Of a stretch of DNA of 64,000 nt, positions 27,966 through 38,656 are shown piece after piece. Source of the stretch: Flavobacterium sp. J372 (GTDB taxonomy: Bacteria; Bacteroidota; Bacteroidia; Flavobacteriales; Flavobacteriaceae); contig NZ_JAJOMZ010000004.1 in assembly GCF_024699965.1 (NCBI RefSeq), positions 1-64,000 of the forward strand, read 5' to 3'. A program made the position numbers and the translations under genes. The notes below the pieces were generated by a model, which was not told the origin of the DNA, did no database searches, and was given only the letters and a program-made list of their open reading frames with translations. Numbering within the stretch: position 1 is the first letter of the stretch; every line of letters begins with the position of its first letter.

Positions 27966-29402
27966 TTAATGATGATTATGTTCTGTTGAATGATTGTCGT
28001 GGCCATGGCCGTGGTCACCTTCAAGTTCCCTTTTTCTTTTGTAGTTTTCACTTGAAGATTTCATGATAGACTTAACTTCTGCCTGTGCGATTACAGGGAA
28101 TGTCCTTGAGTAAAGAAGGAACAATACAAAGAAGAAACCTATTGTGCCAATATAGAAACCAGCATCTACAAAAGTTGGCTGGAACATTGTCCATGATGAT
28201 GGCAGGTAATCCCTGTGAAGTGAGGTCACGATAATTACGAAACGTTCAAACCACATACCTATGTTCACAACAAGAGAGATGATGAATGATGCCATGATGC
28301 TCGTCCTGATCTTTTTGAACCACATTACCTGCGGAGAGATAACGTTACATGTCATCATCAGCCAGTATGACCACCAGTAAGGACCTGTAGCCCTGTTAAG
28401 GAAGGCGTACTGCTCATACTCAACACCTGAATACCATGCTACGAAAAGCTCAGTTATATAGGCAATACCTACAATTGAACCCGTGATCATGATAATAATG
28501 TTCATTAACTCAATATGCTGTATTGTAATGTATGCTTCAAGGTTTGATACCTTCCTCATGATGATAAGAAGCGTGTTTACCATCGCGAATCCTGAGAAGA
28601 TTGCACCGGCAACGAAGTAAGGAGGAAGGATTGTGGTGTGCCAGCCCGGTATAACCGATGTAGCAAAGTCAAATGATACGATGGTGTGTACCGAAAGTAC
28701 GAGTGGCGTTGCAAGGCCTGCAAGTACAAGTGAAACTTCTTCAAAACGCTGCCAGTCTTTTGCGCGGCCGCTCCATCCGAAGCTTAGTATTGAGTATACC
28801 CTTTTAGTGAATGGCGTCAGCGCCCTGTCGCGAAGCATCGCAAAGTCAGGAAGAAGGCCTGTCCACCAGAATACAAGCGAAACTGAAAGGTATGTTGAAA
28901 TCGCAAAAACATCCCAAAGAAGCGGTGAGTTAAAGTTAACCCAAAGTGACCCGAACTGGTTAGGGATTGGAAGTACCCAAAATGCCAGCCATGGGCGACC
29001 CATGTGGAATACAGGGAATAAACCTGCCTGAACTACTGAGAATATTGTCATCGCTTCCGCAGAGCGGTTGATAGCCATCCTCCATTTCTGGCGGAATAAC
29101 AATAGTACAGCAGAGATAAGTGTACCTGCGTGGCCAATACCTACCCACCAAACGAAATTGGTAATATCCCAGGCCCAGCCGATTGTTTTATTTAAACCCC
29201 ATGCTCCGATTCCCGTTGCAACTGTGTAAGCCACACAAGCTACACCCCAAAGGAAAGCTGCAAGTGCAATAGAGAACGCAATCCACCATTGCCTGTTTGC
29301 CCTGCCTTCCACCGGACGTGCAACGTCAACCGTTACATCGTGGAAATTTTTATCACCTATAATTAAAGGTTTTCTAATGGGTGCTTCGTAATGAGACGAC
29401 AT
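27966..29402 (-). CDS. actC: Alternative complex III subunit ActC (NrfD-like)
   Basis: This 478-residue polytopic protein of the NrfD/polysulfide reductase family has about ten membrane segments and is thought to host a quinol-binding site. WDITNFVWWVGIGHAGTLISAVLLL near residue 75 and GRPWLAFWVLPIPNQFGSLW near 135 are characteristic. The C-terminal tail is basic and then His-rich (DHGHGHDNHSTEHNHH). It lies between actB (38 bases) and actD (3 bases). Confidence 0.93.
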   Translation of the reverse strand: MSSHYEAPIRKPLIIGDKNFHDVTVDVARPVEGRANRQWWIAFSIALAAFLWGVACVAYTVATGIGAWGLNKTIGWAWDITNFVWWVGIGHAGTLISAVLLLFRQKWRMAINRSAEAMTIFSVVQAGLFPVFHMGRPWLAFWVLPIPNQFGSLWVNFNSPLLWDVFAISTYLSVSLVFWWTGLLPDFAMLRDRALTPFTKRVYSILSFGWSGRAKDWQRFEEVSLVLAGLATPLVLSVHTIVSFDFATSVIPGWHTTILPPYFVAGAIFSGFAMVNTLLIIMRKVSNLEAYITIQHIELMNIIIMITGSIVGIAYITELFVAWYSGVEYEQYAFLNRATGPYWWSYWLMMTCNVISPQVMWFKKIRTSIMASFIISLVVNIGMWFERFVIIVTSLHRDYLPSSWTMFQPTFVDAGFYIGTIGFFFVLFLLYSRTFPVIAQAEVKSIMKSSSENYKRKRELEGDHGHGHDNHSTEHNHH

Positions 29403-29440
29403 AATCCTTTATATTGTTTCTTATTATTAATAATTCCTGC

Positions 29441-32400
29441 TTAGGTATTCCTTACTTTAACCTGGAAGAATACATTCGGTTTTGTACCTATGTGCTCAAG
29501 AAGGTGATACATCCTTTCATCTTCCTTAAGTTTTGTAACTGTATCTTCAGGGTTGTTAATATCACCAAATACAAGTGCACCGGTGCCACAAGCTTCTGAA
29601 CATGCAGTGTAGAACTCATCTTTCATAACCGGACGGCCTTCCCTTTTCGCTTTAAGGATGGTAGCCTGGGTCATTTGAATACATAGTGAACATTTCTCCA
29701 TAACGCCTCGTGAACGTACGTTTACATCAGGGTTAAGTACCATACGGCCAAGGTCATTGTTCATGTGGTAGTCAAACTCTTCGTTCTTGTTGTATAAGAA
29801 CCAGTTGAAACGACGTACTTTATAAGGACAGTTGTTTGCACAGTAACGTGTACCAACGCAACGGTTATATGCCATGTGGTTTTGGCCCTGGCGGCCGTGT
29901 GATGTTGCAGCAACCGGGCAAACAGTTTCACAAGGTGCGTGGTTACAGTGCTGGCAGAATACCGGCTGGAAAACAACCTGCGGATTTTCAGACGGGCTCT
30001 CAAGCCCATTGAACTTATCGATAGAATCCATAAGTCCGTTAGCGCTTTCTTTAGTCTTAACGTCTCCGGCAAAAGTATCTTCAGATGAATAATACCTGTC
30101 AATACGCAGCCAGTGCATATCACGGCTTCTTCTCACTTCACTTTTACCAACTACCGGTACGTTGTTTTCAGCGTGGCAAGCGATAACACATGCGCCACAA
30201 CCTGTACAGGCGTTAAGGTCGATTGAAAGGTTGAAGTGGTGGCCTACCGTACGGTCAAATGATTCCCAAAGGTCAACCGTCGCAGCAGGAACTTCATTAT
30301 GGTCTAAAGACACAACAGGAACAACGTTCCATTCGCCCGCATCTTTAGTATTAAATATTTCAAGCGTGGTTTCTTTAACAATATCACCCCTTCCCATCAG
30401 CGTTCTCTGCAGCTGTACGCAGGCAAACTCATGGTCTCCTGCTTCAACAGAAAGCTTAGCTGTCTGGTGGGCGTTAAAATTGTCATATATAGTGTAGGCA
30501 TTAACACCTACCATCATTTCTTCTTTTATAGACTCTTTGCGGCCGTAACCCAAAGAAAGTCCTGCAGTTCCCCTTGCCTGCCCCGGCTGTATAATTACCG
30601 GAACTTTTTCAATCTTCTTGCCGTTAACTTCTACAGTAACATAGCTGCCGTTAAGGCCGCCGTTTGCCACGTTGTAGTTTTCAAGCTTAAGGCGTTCAGC
30701 ATCGTATTTAGAAACTGTTATATAGTTATCCCATGAAACCCTTGTAACCGGGTCCGGGAATTCCTGAAGCCATGGGTTGTTTGCCTGCTGGCCGTCACCT
30801 ATACCTACTTTAGTATAAAGGGTTAACTCGAGACTATCTCCGGCCGCAGATTTAGCCTGTGCAAGCTTTTGTGCAGCTGCGCCAAAACCACCGGCATTTG
30901 CAGAAGCTCCGCCTGTCACCTCACTCATGGCAACACCATCGTGAACCAGCTGGTTCCAGGTTTTACCTGTGAAGAAAACTGTTGATGAAGCTTTAAGGTA
31001 ATCGTAGTATGATTGTGGATTACCACTCCATGAAAGAAGCGCATCCTGTATTTGTCTTGTATTAAAAAGAGGGCGGATTGTTGGCTGCATGATGCTGTAA
31101 TGTCCTTTTGACATACTTACATCACCCCATGACTCAAGGTAGTGAGGGGCTGCAGCAGCAATAGTACAATGCTTAGCGGTTTCATCATTCTTCATTGTAA
31201 AGTCTACAGAAAGCTTCACTTTCTTGAGCCCGTTTACAAAATCACCACTATTTGGCATTGTATAAACCGGGTTAACACCGCTCATGATTAGCGTGCTAAC
31301 TGCACCGGCATTCATATCTTTTACAAGCTGGGCAACTGCCTTAGCATCGCCTTTGCGTACCATACGGGCACCTGCAGGGTTGAAAGCCTGAGACTGTAGT
31401 GCGCTGTTTATGGCAAGAACCAGCATTTGCGCGTCAACATCATCAAGGCCAGATACAAGAACACCTCTTGAACCGGCAGCTTTTAATTGCTGCGCAGCAG
31501 TTGCAACAGCAGCATCATAGGTTTTATTTACAGCAGGAACACCAACTGATGAACCTGTAACGATATTGTATATCTTAACCAGCGCATGCTTTTGCTCAGT
31601 AACTGTAAGCGGAATACGCTTATCAGCATTAGCGCCTGTAAGAGACATGTTCGACTCTATCTGGATGTGCTTAGACATCTTGCCGTTCTTAGGGATACGG
31701 CGTAATGAATATCCTGATTCATAATCACCGCCCTGCCAGTCGCCAAGGAAATCAGCCGAAACAGAAACTACAACATCAGCTTTAGAGAAATCATAATCAG
31801 CAAGTGCCCTTTCGCCGTAAACAGCCTGGAAAGCATCAAGCGCTGTAGACACTGAAACAGCATCATAAACAACATGCCTGAAGTTAGAATACTTTGCACC
31901 AAACTCAGCGATAAGCTTATCTGTTGACGGGCTTGCCATAGTGTTTGTAAGAAGCACTACCTGGCCACCACCTTGGCCAAGGCCTGATTTTACGCGGGCA
32001 TCAACCTCTTCCCATGAAGCAGGCTTCCCTGCAATCATTGGCTCTTTCAGGCGAAGGCTGTCATACATTGACAGTACAGAAGCATACACTCTTGCGTTGG
32101 CACCCTTCTTTGAACCCGGAAGATAATTATTCTCAACCTTGATAGGCCTGCCCTCACGGGTCTTTACTAGTATATTTGCGAAATCGAAACCATCCGCCAT
32201 TGTAGTTGCATAGTAATCTGCAACGCCCGGGATGATTTCTTCCGGCTGAACAACATAAGGTATAGACTTGATAACCGGCCCCTCACACGCAGCAAGTGAC
32301 GCTGCAGCAGTACTGAACCCGACATATTTCAAAAAGTCACGACGGCTTGTAGATGAAGATGAAAGCGCTTCCTTATCACCAAGAAATTCATCTGTAGGAA

Positions 32401-32497
32401 TTTCTTCAGCAAACTCGTTGTTTCTTAGCGTCTCAACAATAGAGCTGTTTTCATTCAGCTCTTCAACACTTTGCCAGTATTTTTTGTTTGATGCCAT
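29441..32497 (-). CDS. actB: Alternative complex III iron-sulfur/molybdopterin-like subunit ActB
   Basis: This 1018-residue subunit carries an internal Tat-like motif (STSRRDFLKYVGFSTAAASL) near residues 50-70. A molybdopterin-oxidoreductase-like domain follows, known in this family to lack the cofactor. The C-terminal ferredoxin domain has cysteine clusters CTGCGACVIACHAENNVP, CQHCNHAPCETVCPVAA, CVGTRYCANNCPYKVRRFNW and CSLCIQMTQ, enough for several Fe-S centres. It relays electrons from the NrfD-like subunits to the cytochromes. It is 30 bases after actA. Confidence 0.94.
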   Translation of the reverse strand: MASNKKYWQSVEELNENSSIVETLRNNEFAEEIPTDEFLGDKEALSSSSTSRRDFLKYVGFSTAAASLAACEGPVIKSIPYVVQPEEIIPGVADYYATTMADGFDFANILVKTREGRPIKVENNYLPGSKKGANARVYASVLSMYDSLRLKEPMIAGKPASWEEVDARVKSGLGQGGGQVVLLTNTMASPSTDKLIAEFGAKYSNFRHVVYDAVSVSTALDAFQAVYGERALADYDFSKADVVVSVSADFLGDWQGGDYESGYSLRRIPKNGKMSKHIQIESNMSLTGANADKRIPLTVTEQKHALVKIYNIVTGSSVGVPAVNKTYDAAVATAAQQLKAAGSRGVLVSGLDDVDAQMLVLAINSALQSQAFNPAGARMVRKGDAKAVAQLVKDMNAGAVSTLIMSGVNPVYTMPNSGDFVNGLKKVKLSVDFTMKNDETAKHCTIAAAAPHYLESWGDVSMSKGHYSIMQPTIRPLFNTRQIQDALLSWSGNPQSYYDYLKASSTVFFTGKTWNQLVHDGVAMSEVTGGASANAGGFGAAAQKLAQAKSAAGDSLELTLYTKVGIGDGQQANNPWLQEFPDPVTRVSWDNYITVSKYDAERLKLENYNVANGGLNGSYVTVEVNGKKIEKVPVIIQPGQARGTAGLSLGYGRKESIKEEMMVGVNAYTIYDNFNAHQTAKLSVEAGDHEFACVQLQRTLMGRGDIVKETTLEIFNTKDAGEWNVVPVVSLDHNEVPAATVDLWESFDRTVGHHFNLSIDLNACTGCGACVIACHAENNVPVVGKSEVRRSRDMHWLRIDRYYSSEDTFAGDVKTKESANGLMDSIDKFNGLESPSENPQVVFQPVFCQHCNHAPCETVCPVAATSHGRQGQNHMAYNRCVGTRYCANNCPYKVRRFNWFLYNKNEEFDYHMNNDLGRMVLNPDVNVRSRGVMEKCSLCIQMTQATILKAKREGRPVMKDEFYTACSEACGTGALVFGDINNPEDTVTKLKEDERMYHLLEHIGTKPNVFFQVKVRNT

Positions 32498-32527
32498 TTG
32501 TATATAGATATTAGCTTCTTTAATTTA

Positions 32528-33892
32528 TTAATAGTGACATTTACCACACTCGGTACCACCCATGTTGGCAGCAGTAAGCTTTTGTACGCCATATTTTTTG
32601 GCAAGCTCATCGTGGATTTTCTTGTAGTAGTCGTTGCCTTCCACCTTCACGTCTGTTTCGCGGTGGCAATTGATACACCAGCCCATAGTTAACGGAGAGT
32701 GCTGCTTCATTACCTCAAAAGTTTCAACCGGGCCGTGGCATGTCTGGCACTCTACACCTGCAACTGAAACGTGCTGTGCATGGTTGAAGTAAACAAAATC
32801 AGGAAGATTGTGTATCCTTACCCATTTAACCGGCCTTTGCTTGCCTGTATACTTTTGCGCAGCCGGATCCCAGCCTACAGCAGCATATAGCTTTTTAATT
32901 TCACCCGTGTAGAATTCTTTTGAATATTCCACATACGTTGAGTCTTTATCACCGGCAAACTCTGAAATGTTTTTGTGGCAGTTCATACACACGTTAAGCG
33001 ACGGGATGCCTGAGTGCTTGCTTACCCTTGCAGATGAGTGACAGTATTTACAATCAATTCCGTTATCACCGGCGTGTATTTTGTGAGAGAAGTGTATCGG
33101 CTGTATCGGCTCATACCCCTGGTCAACACCTACCTGCATTAGGTAACCATACCCAAGGTATGCAGCGCTAAGCATCAGTAAGATTACAGTAACCAATACA
33201 AGGAACTGGTTTTTAGCATAAGCCCTCCAAAGAGAGATAGTAGGTTCTTTCTCGATAACTACACCATTTGAAGAAGTAACCCTCTTAAGCGTTTTGGTAA
33301 CAAGGAACAACATTATGATAAGCACCGCAAGCACAAGCACAAGCGCACCAAGAATAAGGTTGTTTGATATACCGCCTTCAGCAGAAGCACCACCTGCATT
33401 TGCAGCACCAGCAGAAGCCCCTGCTGCAGCCTGTTCTTTAGGCATTGAAGTATACGCGAGAATATTGTCGATATCGGCATCCGTAAGCTGCGGGAACGGC
33501 GTCATCACTGAATTATTGTTTTCAGCAAATAACTTTACCGCCACCGGATCTCCAGATTTGATCATCTCACTGCTGTTGCGAATCCATTTACCAAGCCAGG
33601 CGCGATCATGCTTTTCAGCAACACCCCTCAGCGCAGGGCCGGTTGCCTTAGCATCAAGCTTGTGACAAGCCGCACACAGCGTATTAAAAAGCTCTTTACC
33701 TTTTGCAGCATCGCCAGCTCCGGCAGCAGGCGCAGCAGCAGCATCGCCGGCAGGTGCAGGCGCAGCAGCAGCGGCTTCAGCAGTTGGAGCTGCAGCTTCC
33801 TGGGCAAAAGATGAAAGAGAAAACGTTAGGGATAGCGCCAGACAGAAAAGTAAATTTCTTGTAAACGAATTATGGTTACCCACTTTTTTCAT
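32528..33892 (-). CDS. actA: Alternative complex III multiheme cytochrome ActA with fused N-terminal cytochrome domain
   Basis: This 454-residue protein is the first gene of the operon. After a signal peptide and an Ala/Pro-rich linker comes a monoheme domain (CAACHKLDAKATGPALRG). A membrane helix lies near residue 178-200 and a second near 232. Five more heme sites follow: CKYCH, CMNCH, CQTCH, CINCH and a final CGKCHY at the very C-terminus. That makes six CxxCH motifs in all. The pentaheme part is the conserved ActA; the fused domain may act as an extra electron-transfer module. Confidence 0.92.
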   Translation of the reverse strand: MKKVGNHNSFTRNLLFCLALSLTFSLSSFAQEAAAPTAEAAAAAPAPAGDAAAAPAAGAGDAAKGKELFNTLCAACHKLDAKATGPALRGVAEKHDRAWLGKWIRNSSEMIKSGDPVAVKLFAENNNSVMTPFPQLTDADIDNILAYTSMPKEQAAAGASAGAANAGGASAEGGISNNLILGALVLVLAVLIIMLFLVTKTLKRVTSSNGVVIEKEPTISLWRAYAKNQFLVLVTVILLMLSAAYLGYGYLMQVGVDQGYEPIQPIHFSHKIHAGDNGIDCKYCHSSARVSKHSGIPSLNVCMNCHKNISEFAGDKDSTYVEYSKEFYTGEIKKLYAAVGWDPAAQKYTGKQRPVKWVRIHNLPDFVYFNHAQHVSVAGVECQTCHGPVETFEVMKQHSPLTMGWCINCHRETDVKVEGNDYYKKIHDELAKKYGVQKLTAANMGGTECGKCHY

Positions 33893-33973
33893 ATTAAAAA
33901 TGATTATCGACTTTGTTTTGGTACAGTTTTTTCAGGTATAGCCTACGAAAACCACACTTTTTAAAAACTCCCA

Positions 33974-34003
33974 CAAAAATACGACTTAAGAATTATTCTC
34001 AAA
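33974..34003 (-). promoter_or_regulatory. Promoter of the act-cox operon
   Basis: On the minus strand TTTG (34003-34000), 18 bases, TATTTTTG (33981-33974) is a full match to the Bacteroidetes promoter. The leader to actA is about 75 bases. No other promoter of this quality is seen inside the operon, whose internal gaps are 3-54 bases. Confidence 0.7.
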
Positions 34004-34078
34004 CCTTAAATAATCCTTAACATATAATTTATAATCTTTCTAAATAAATATAGTCTGGGCGTTCACAATAATAAATTG

Positions 34079-34086
34079 TATTTTTG
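34079..34086 (+). promoter_or_regulatory. Candidate -7 element for the SPOR protein gene
   Basis: TATTTTTG fits TAnnTTTG and lies 19 bases before the ATG at 34106. An in-frame ATG at 34076 precedes this element and so cannot be the start if the promoter is right. Confidence 0.5.
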
Positions 34087-34105
34087 CGTTAAACATCAGT
34101 ATTTT

Positions 34106-34495
34106 ATGAAAATTTCAAGAATTGCAGCCCTGTTTTTTGTAAGCGGATTCTGCTTCATCTCAACCCAAAAAAGTTTTGCACAAACAGGTAATAGCGCTGT
34201 TGTGCAGGATAATCGCTTTGAACAGCTTTTAGCTGATAAAAGAAAGATAAACCCTACGATTACAGTTAACGATAAATATAAGATACAGATATTTTACGGG
34301 GATAATGAGAAAGCCCGTAAAACACTTTCTGAATTTAAAAGGGAATTTAAAACTATTGACGGCACTATAATATTTGCTAGCCCTACCTACAAAGTATGGG
34401 TTGGCAGCTATAAATCACGTATAGATGCCGAGCGGGCACTGAAAGATATCCAGCGTAAGTATCCCTATGCACTGCTTATTAAACCAAACAAATAG
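34106..34495 (+). CDS. SPOR domain-containing exported protein
   Basis: This 129-residue protein has a signal peptide (MKISRIAALFFVSGFCFIS to SFAQ) and a C-terminal SPOR domain. The domain is recognised from YKIQIFYGDNEKARKTLSEFK, PTYKVWVGSYKSRIDAERAL and IQRKYPYALLI. SPOR domains bind denuded peptidoglycan glycan strands, so a periplasmic cell-wall role is likely. It is a single gene ending at a bidirectional terminator shared with infB. Confidence 0.85.
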   Translation: MKISRIAALFFVSGFCFISTQKSFAQTGNSAVVQDNRFEQLLADKRKINPTITVNDKYKIQIFYGDNEKARKTLSEFKREFKTIDGTIIFASPTYKVWVGSYKSRIDAERALKDIQRKYPYALLIKPNK

Positions 34496-34500
34496 AAATA

Positions 34501-34530
34501 AAAAAATCCGCTCATTGAGCGGATTTTTTT
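34501..34530. terminator. Bidirectional terminator between SPOR gene and infB
   Basis: AAAAAATCCGCTC and GAGCGGATTTTTTT pair perfectly around ATT. It lies 5 bases after the SPOR stop and 17 from the infB stop. Confidence 0.92.
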
Positions 34531-34546
34531 ATGTATTCACTTAAGA

Positions 34547-37339
34547 TTACTTAAGCGTTTTCTTTACTTCAACTTCCTGGTAAGCTTCAATAATATCAAG
34601 CTGTTGGATGTCGTTATAGTTCTTAACCTGCATACCGCAGTCATACCCTTTAGATACTTCCTTCACATCATCTTTAAAGCGTTTCAGCGCAGCAAGTTCA
34701 CCTGTATAAATCACTACACCGTCACGGATAAGCCTTATCTTAGAGTTCCTGAATATCTTACCATCTGTAACCATACAACCTGCAATGGTACCCACTTTTG
34801 ATATCTTGAATATCTCACGGATTTCGGCAGTACCGGTAACTTCTTCCTTCATTTCCGGAGAAAGCATACCTTCCATCGCATCCTTCACATCATCAATTGC
34901 ATCGTAAATGATAGAGTAGTTCCTGATGTCAATTTCCTCTTTATCGGCAAGCTGCTTGGCATTTGCCATAGGGCGAACGTTGAAGCCGATGATGATGGCA
35001 TCTGAAGCTGACGCAAGCAATACGTCTGACTCTGTTATCGCACCAACACCTTTGTGAATGATATTGATCTGGATCTCTTCTGTTGAAAGCTTAGAGAATG
35101 AATCTGAAAGCGCTTCAACCGAACCGTCCACGTCACCTTTAAGAATTATGTTAAGTTCTTTAAACTGGCCAAGGGCAATACGCCTTCCAATTTCGGCAAG
35201 CGTAATGTGCCTTTGCGTACGTACGCTCTGCTCGCGCATAAGCTGTGTACGCTTGGCAGCAATCTGCTTCGCTTCCCTTTCATCTTCAAATACGCTGAAT
35301 TTATCACCCGCTGTCGGCGCACCGTCAAGTCCTAATATAGATATAGGCTGAGATGGCCCCGCTTCCTTAACATTGTGTCCGCGCTCATCGTGCATTGCCT
35401 TAATCTTACCGTGATGCTTACCAGCAAGCACATAGTCGCCAATGCGCAGTGTACCGGCTTGTACTAGCACTGTAGAAACATATCCGCGCCCTTTGTCAAG
35501 AAACGCTTCAACAACCGTACCCACAGCGGCTTTATCAGGGTTAGCCTTAAGGTCAAGAAGTTCAGCCTCAAGCAACACTTTTTCAAGAAGGTCTTTTACG
35601 CCAAGCCCTGTTTTAGCAGAGATGTCGTGAGACTGTATTTTACCGCCCCAGTCTTCAACCAATAGGTTCATACCGGCAAGGCGCTCTTTAATCTTTTCAG
35701 GGTTTGCAGCAGGCTTATCCACCTTGTTTATCGCAAAGATAATAGGCACACCCGCAGCCTGTGCGTGGTTTATCGCTTCCTTCGTCTGTGGCATGATGTC
35801 ATCATCCGCCGCAATTACAATGATAGCAATATCGGTAACCTGTGCACCACGGGCACGCATAGCGGTAAACGCTTCGTGGCCCGGTGTATCAAGGAAGGTA
35901 ATTTTCTGGCCATTATCAAGGGTAACACCGTATGCACCAATGTGCTGGGTAATACCACCTGATTCGCCCGCAATCACGTTCTCTTTACGAATGTAGTCAA
36001 GAAGTGACGTCTTACCGTGGTCAACGTGTCCCATTACCGTAACAATTGGGGCACGGTGCTGAAGGTCTTCCTCACGGTCTTCAACCACTTCCATTGCCTC
36101 CTCAATATCGGTAGTGATAAATTCAACCTCATAGCCAAATTCGTCCGCCACAATACTAAGCGTTTCAGCATCAAGCCTCTGGTTCATGGTTACCATGATA
36201 CCAAGCGACATACATACCGAAATTACTTTTGTAATAGGCACATCCATCATGGTAGCAATCTCACCTACGGTAACAAACTCTGTTACTTTCAGCGTTTTGC
36301 TTCCTTCGTCAAGCATTCTTTGCTCATCGTCAGATTTCTGGCGGTGGCTGTCACGCTTGTCCCTTCTGTATTTCGCGGCTTTAGATTTGCTGCCTTTACC
36401 TTGCAGCTTCTCTAAAGTTTCACGAATCTGGTTTTTAACTTCTTCTTCAGTAGGCTCAACCTTGGCAGTAATAAGCGGCCTTCCGGTGCCTGTACCTTTA
36501 CCAAAGCCCGGTTTGTTAGGCCCGAATTTACCGGTTCCTGTGCGCTGGCCCTGCTGCCCGCCGCCTTGTGCAGGAGCGCCCGGCTGACCAGGTTTTGGCG
36601 GTATGCGCTTACGCTTGTTTTTATTATTATTGTTATTGTTTGCGCTGTTCGGCTGTATGGCAGGCCCTTTCTTAGGGTCTTCCTTCTTCTTCTTCTCGAA
36701 CTGCGAAAGGTCAATCTTCGCACCTGAGAAAGTAGGGCCGGTAAGCTTCTGGTACTGGGTAGTAATCCTTTCTTCTTCCTGGCCTTCCGGTCCTGAAACA
36801 GCAGCAGGAGTTTCAGGCTGCTTCACTTCCTGAACTTTTTCAGGTTTTGGCTGCTCAGCCTCTTTTGCAGGAGCTTCTTCTTTTACAGGCTCCGCTTTTT
36901 CTGCTTTTACAGGTTCAGCTTTTGGCTGTACAGGTTCAGCCGGCTTGTCTGAAGGAGTTTCTGGCTGTGCCTTTTTAGGATTAAGGTCTATCTTGCCGAC
37001 AGCCACAGGGCCAGACAATGATGCTTTGGCACGAACCACTTCCTGCCTCTGGCGTTCTTCATCCTGCCTGCGCTTTTCTTCAATTTCGCGTTCCCTTTCA
37101 ATCCTGAGCGCCTCCTTCTCCTTCCTCTTCTCTTCGCTCACTTCCAGCGATGCAGTCTTGTTGCCCCTGTCGGCAGAAAACTGGTTGAACAGGGCGCTAT
37201 ACTCTTCGTTGGATATTTTGGCGTTTGGGCTCGCATCTATAGTGTGGCCTTTCTCTTTCAGAAAGTCCACGGCCCTGTCCAGCGAAATGTTTAGTTCCCT
37301 TAAAACTTTATTAATTCTTATTACTCTTTCTTCAGACAT
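34547..37339 (-). CDS. infB: Translation initiation factor IF-2
   Basis: This 930-residue GTPase places initiator tRNA on the ribosome. The N-terminal IF2_N fold ([21 protein letters not shown]) is followed by a long low-complexity region rich in Lys, Glu, Pro and Gln (about 60-290). The G domain shows [31 protein letters not shown] and NKVDKP, then domains II-IV. It is the third gene of rimP-nusA-infB, 54 bases after nusA. Confidence 0.97.
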   Translation of the reverse strand: MSEERVIRINKVLRELNISLDRAVDFLKEKGHTIDASPNAKISNEEYSALFNQFSADRGNKTASLEVSEEKRKEKEALRIEREREIEEKRRQDEERQRQEVVRAKASLSGPVAVGKIDLNPKKAQPETPSDKPAEPVQPKAEPVKAEKAEPVKEEAPAKEAEQPKPEKVQEVKQPETPAAVSGPEGQEEERITTQYQKLTGPTFSGAKIDLSQFEKKKKEDPKKGPAIQPNSANNNNNNKNKRKRIPPKPGQPGAPAQGGGQQGQRTGTGKFGPNKPGFGKGTGTGRPLITAKVEPTEEEVKNQIRETLEKLQGKGSKSKAAKYRRDKRDSHRQKSDDEQRMLDEGSKTLKVTEFVTVGEIATMMDVPITKVISVCMSLGIMVTMNQRLDAETLSIVADEFGYEVEFITTDIEEAMEVVEDREEDLQHRAPIVTVMGHVDHGKTSLLDYIRKENVIAGESGGITQHIGAYGVTLDNGQKITFLDTPGHEAFTAMRARGAQVTDIAIIVIAADDDIMPQTKEAINHAQAAGVPIIFAINKVDKPAANPEKIKERLAGMNLLVEDWGGKIQSHDISAKTGLGVKDLLEKVLLEAELLDLKANPDKAAVGTVVEAFLDKGRGYVSTVLVQAGTLRIGDYVLAGKHHGKIKAMHDERGHNVKEAGPSQPISILGLDGAPTAGDKFSVFEDEREAKQIAAKRTQLMREQSVRTQRHITLAEIGRRIALGQFKELNIILKGDVDGSVEALSDSFSKLSTEEIQINIIHKGVGAITESDVLLASASDAIIIGFNVRPMANAKQLADKEEIDIRNYSIIYDAIDDVKDAMEGMLSPEMKEEVTGTAEIREIFKISKVGTIAGCMVTDGKIFRNSKIRLIRDGVVIYTGELAALKRFKDDVKEVSKGYDCGMQVKNYNDIQQLDIIEAYQEVEVKKTLK

Positions 37340-37393
37340 ACAATCTTTTTAATTTATCTACTAAGTCGTGTTGTTGTATTGTTGCAGTTATGC

Positions 37394-38635
37394 CTAATCT
37401 TCAAATTCTTCTTTCAATATCCTCATCACATCCTGGATGGTTTCTTCCTCAAGGTCGGTACGCCTTACAAGGTCAGCCACATCCTGGTTCAGTACGCTTC
37501 GGGCAGTATCAAGGCCTATTTTTGCAAATTCCTCAATAACCCAGGCCTCAATTTCATCAGAGAATTCTGTCAGTTCAACATCTTCATCTTCAGCAGGGCT
37601 TCCTTCACGTATCACATCAAGCTCATACCCTGTAAGCAGTCCGGCAAGCTTAATGTTATGCCCGCCGCGGCCAATAGCCTTAGACACTTCCTCAAGTTTC
37701 AGGAACACATCTGCCCTGTGGTTTTCTTCATCAATTTTGATTGATGAAACCTTCGCAGGACTCAAAGCTCTTGAAATAAGAAGCTGCGTATTTGTTGTAT
37801 AGTTGATAACATCAATATTCTCATTACCAAGCTCACGAACGATGCCGTGGATGCGTGAACCTTTCATACCAACGCAGGCTCCCACGGGATCTATCCTGTC
37901 ATCATAAGAGTCAACCGCTACTTTAGCCTTCTCGCCCGGTATCCTTACCACTTTCTTTACCATGATAAGCCCGTCAAACACTTCAGGTATTTCCTGCTCG
38001 AATAATTTCTCAAGGAATTTCTCCGATGTACGTGACATTATGATTTGCGGCTTATTCCCTTTAAGCTCAACATTTTCAATGATTCCGCGAACATTATCTC
38101 CCTTGCGAAAGAAGTCGCTTGGTATCTGCTTTTCTTTCGGAAGCACTATTTCATTGCCCTCATCATCCACCAAAATTACGGCTTTAGGCCTTACGTGGTG
38201 AACTTCAGCGGTATAAATATCACCAATAAGGTCTTTAAACTGCTTGTAAAGGTTGGTATTATCGTGCTCATGAATCTTAGAGATAAGGTTTTGGCGCAAT
38301 GCAAGTATCGCCCTGCGGCCAAGCTGGATAAGCTTCACTTCTTCAGAAACATCTTCACCCACTTCAAAGTCAGGCTCTATTTTACGGGCTTCAGAAAGTG
38401 ATATCTCGCTGTTTTCATCTTCAACCTCGCCATCGGCAACCACTACACGGTTCCTCCAAATCTCCATATCTCCTTTATCAGGGTTAATGATGATGTCGAA
38501 GTTATCGTCAGACCCGTATTTTTTCTTCAGTGCATTTCTAAATACATCTTCAAGGATCGCCATCAGCGTTACGCGATCTATAAGCTTATCATCTTTAAAC
38601 TCTGAAAACGACTCAATTAATGCGATATTTTCCAT
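37394..38635 (-). CDS. nusA: Transcription termination/antitermination protein NusA
   Basis: This 413-residue RNA polymerase-binding factor has an N-terminal domain (IALIESFSEFKDDKLIDRVTL), an S1 domain near 135-200, and two KH domains with GACVGMKGSRIHGIVRELGNE and AIGRGGHNIKLAGLLTGYE. It lacks the two C-terminal acidic repeats of the enterobacterial protein, as usual outside Proteobacteria. It is 21 bases after rimP. Confidence 0.96.
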   Translation of the reverse strand: MENIALIESFSEFKDDKLIDRVTLMAILEDVFRNALKKKYGSDDNFDIIINPDKGDMEIWRNRVVVADGEVEDENSEISLSEARKIEPDFEVGEDVSEEVKLIQLGRRAILALRQNLISKIHEHDNTNLYKQFKDLIGDIYTAEVHHVRPKAVILVDDEGNEIVLPKEKQIPSDFFRKGDNVRGIIENVELKGNKPQIIMSRTSEKFLEKLFEQEIPEVFDGLIMVKKVVRIPGEKAKVAVDSYDDRIDPVGACVGMKGSRIHGIVRELGNENIDVINYTTNTQLLISRALSPAKVSSIKIDEENHRADVFLKLEEVSKAIGRGGHNIKLAGLLTGYELDVIREGSPAEDEDVELTEFSDEIEAWVIEEFAKIGLDTARSVLNQDVADLVRRTDLEEETIQDVMRILKEEFED

Positions 38636-38656
38636 ACCAACTTCAGTTTACTTTTT

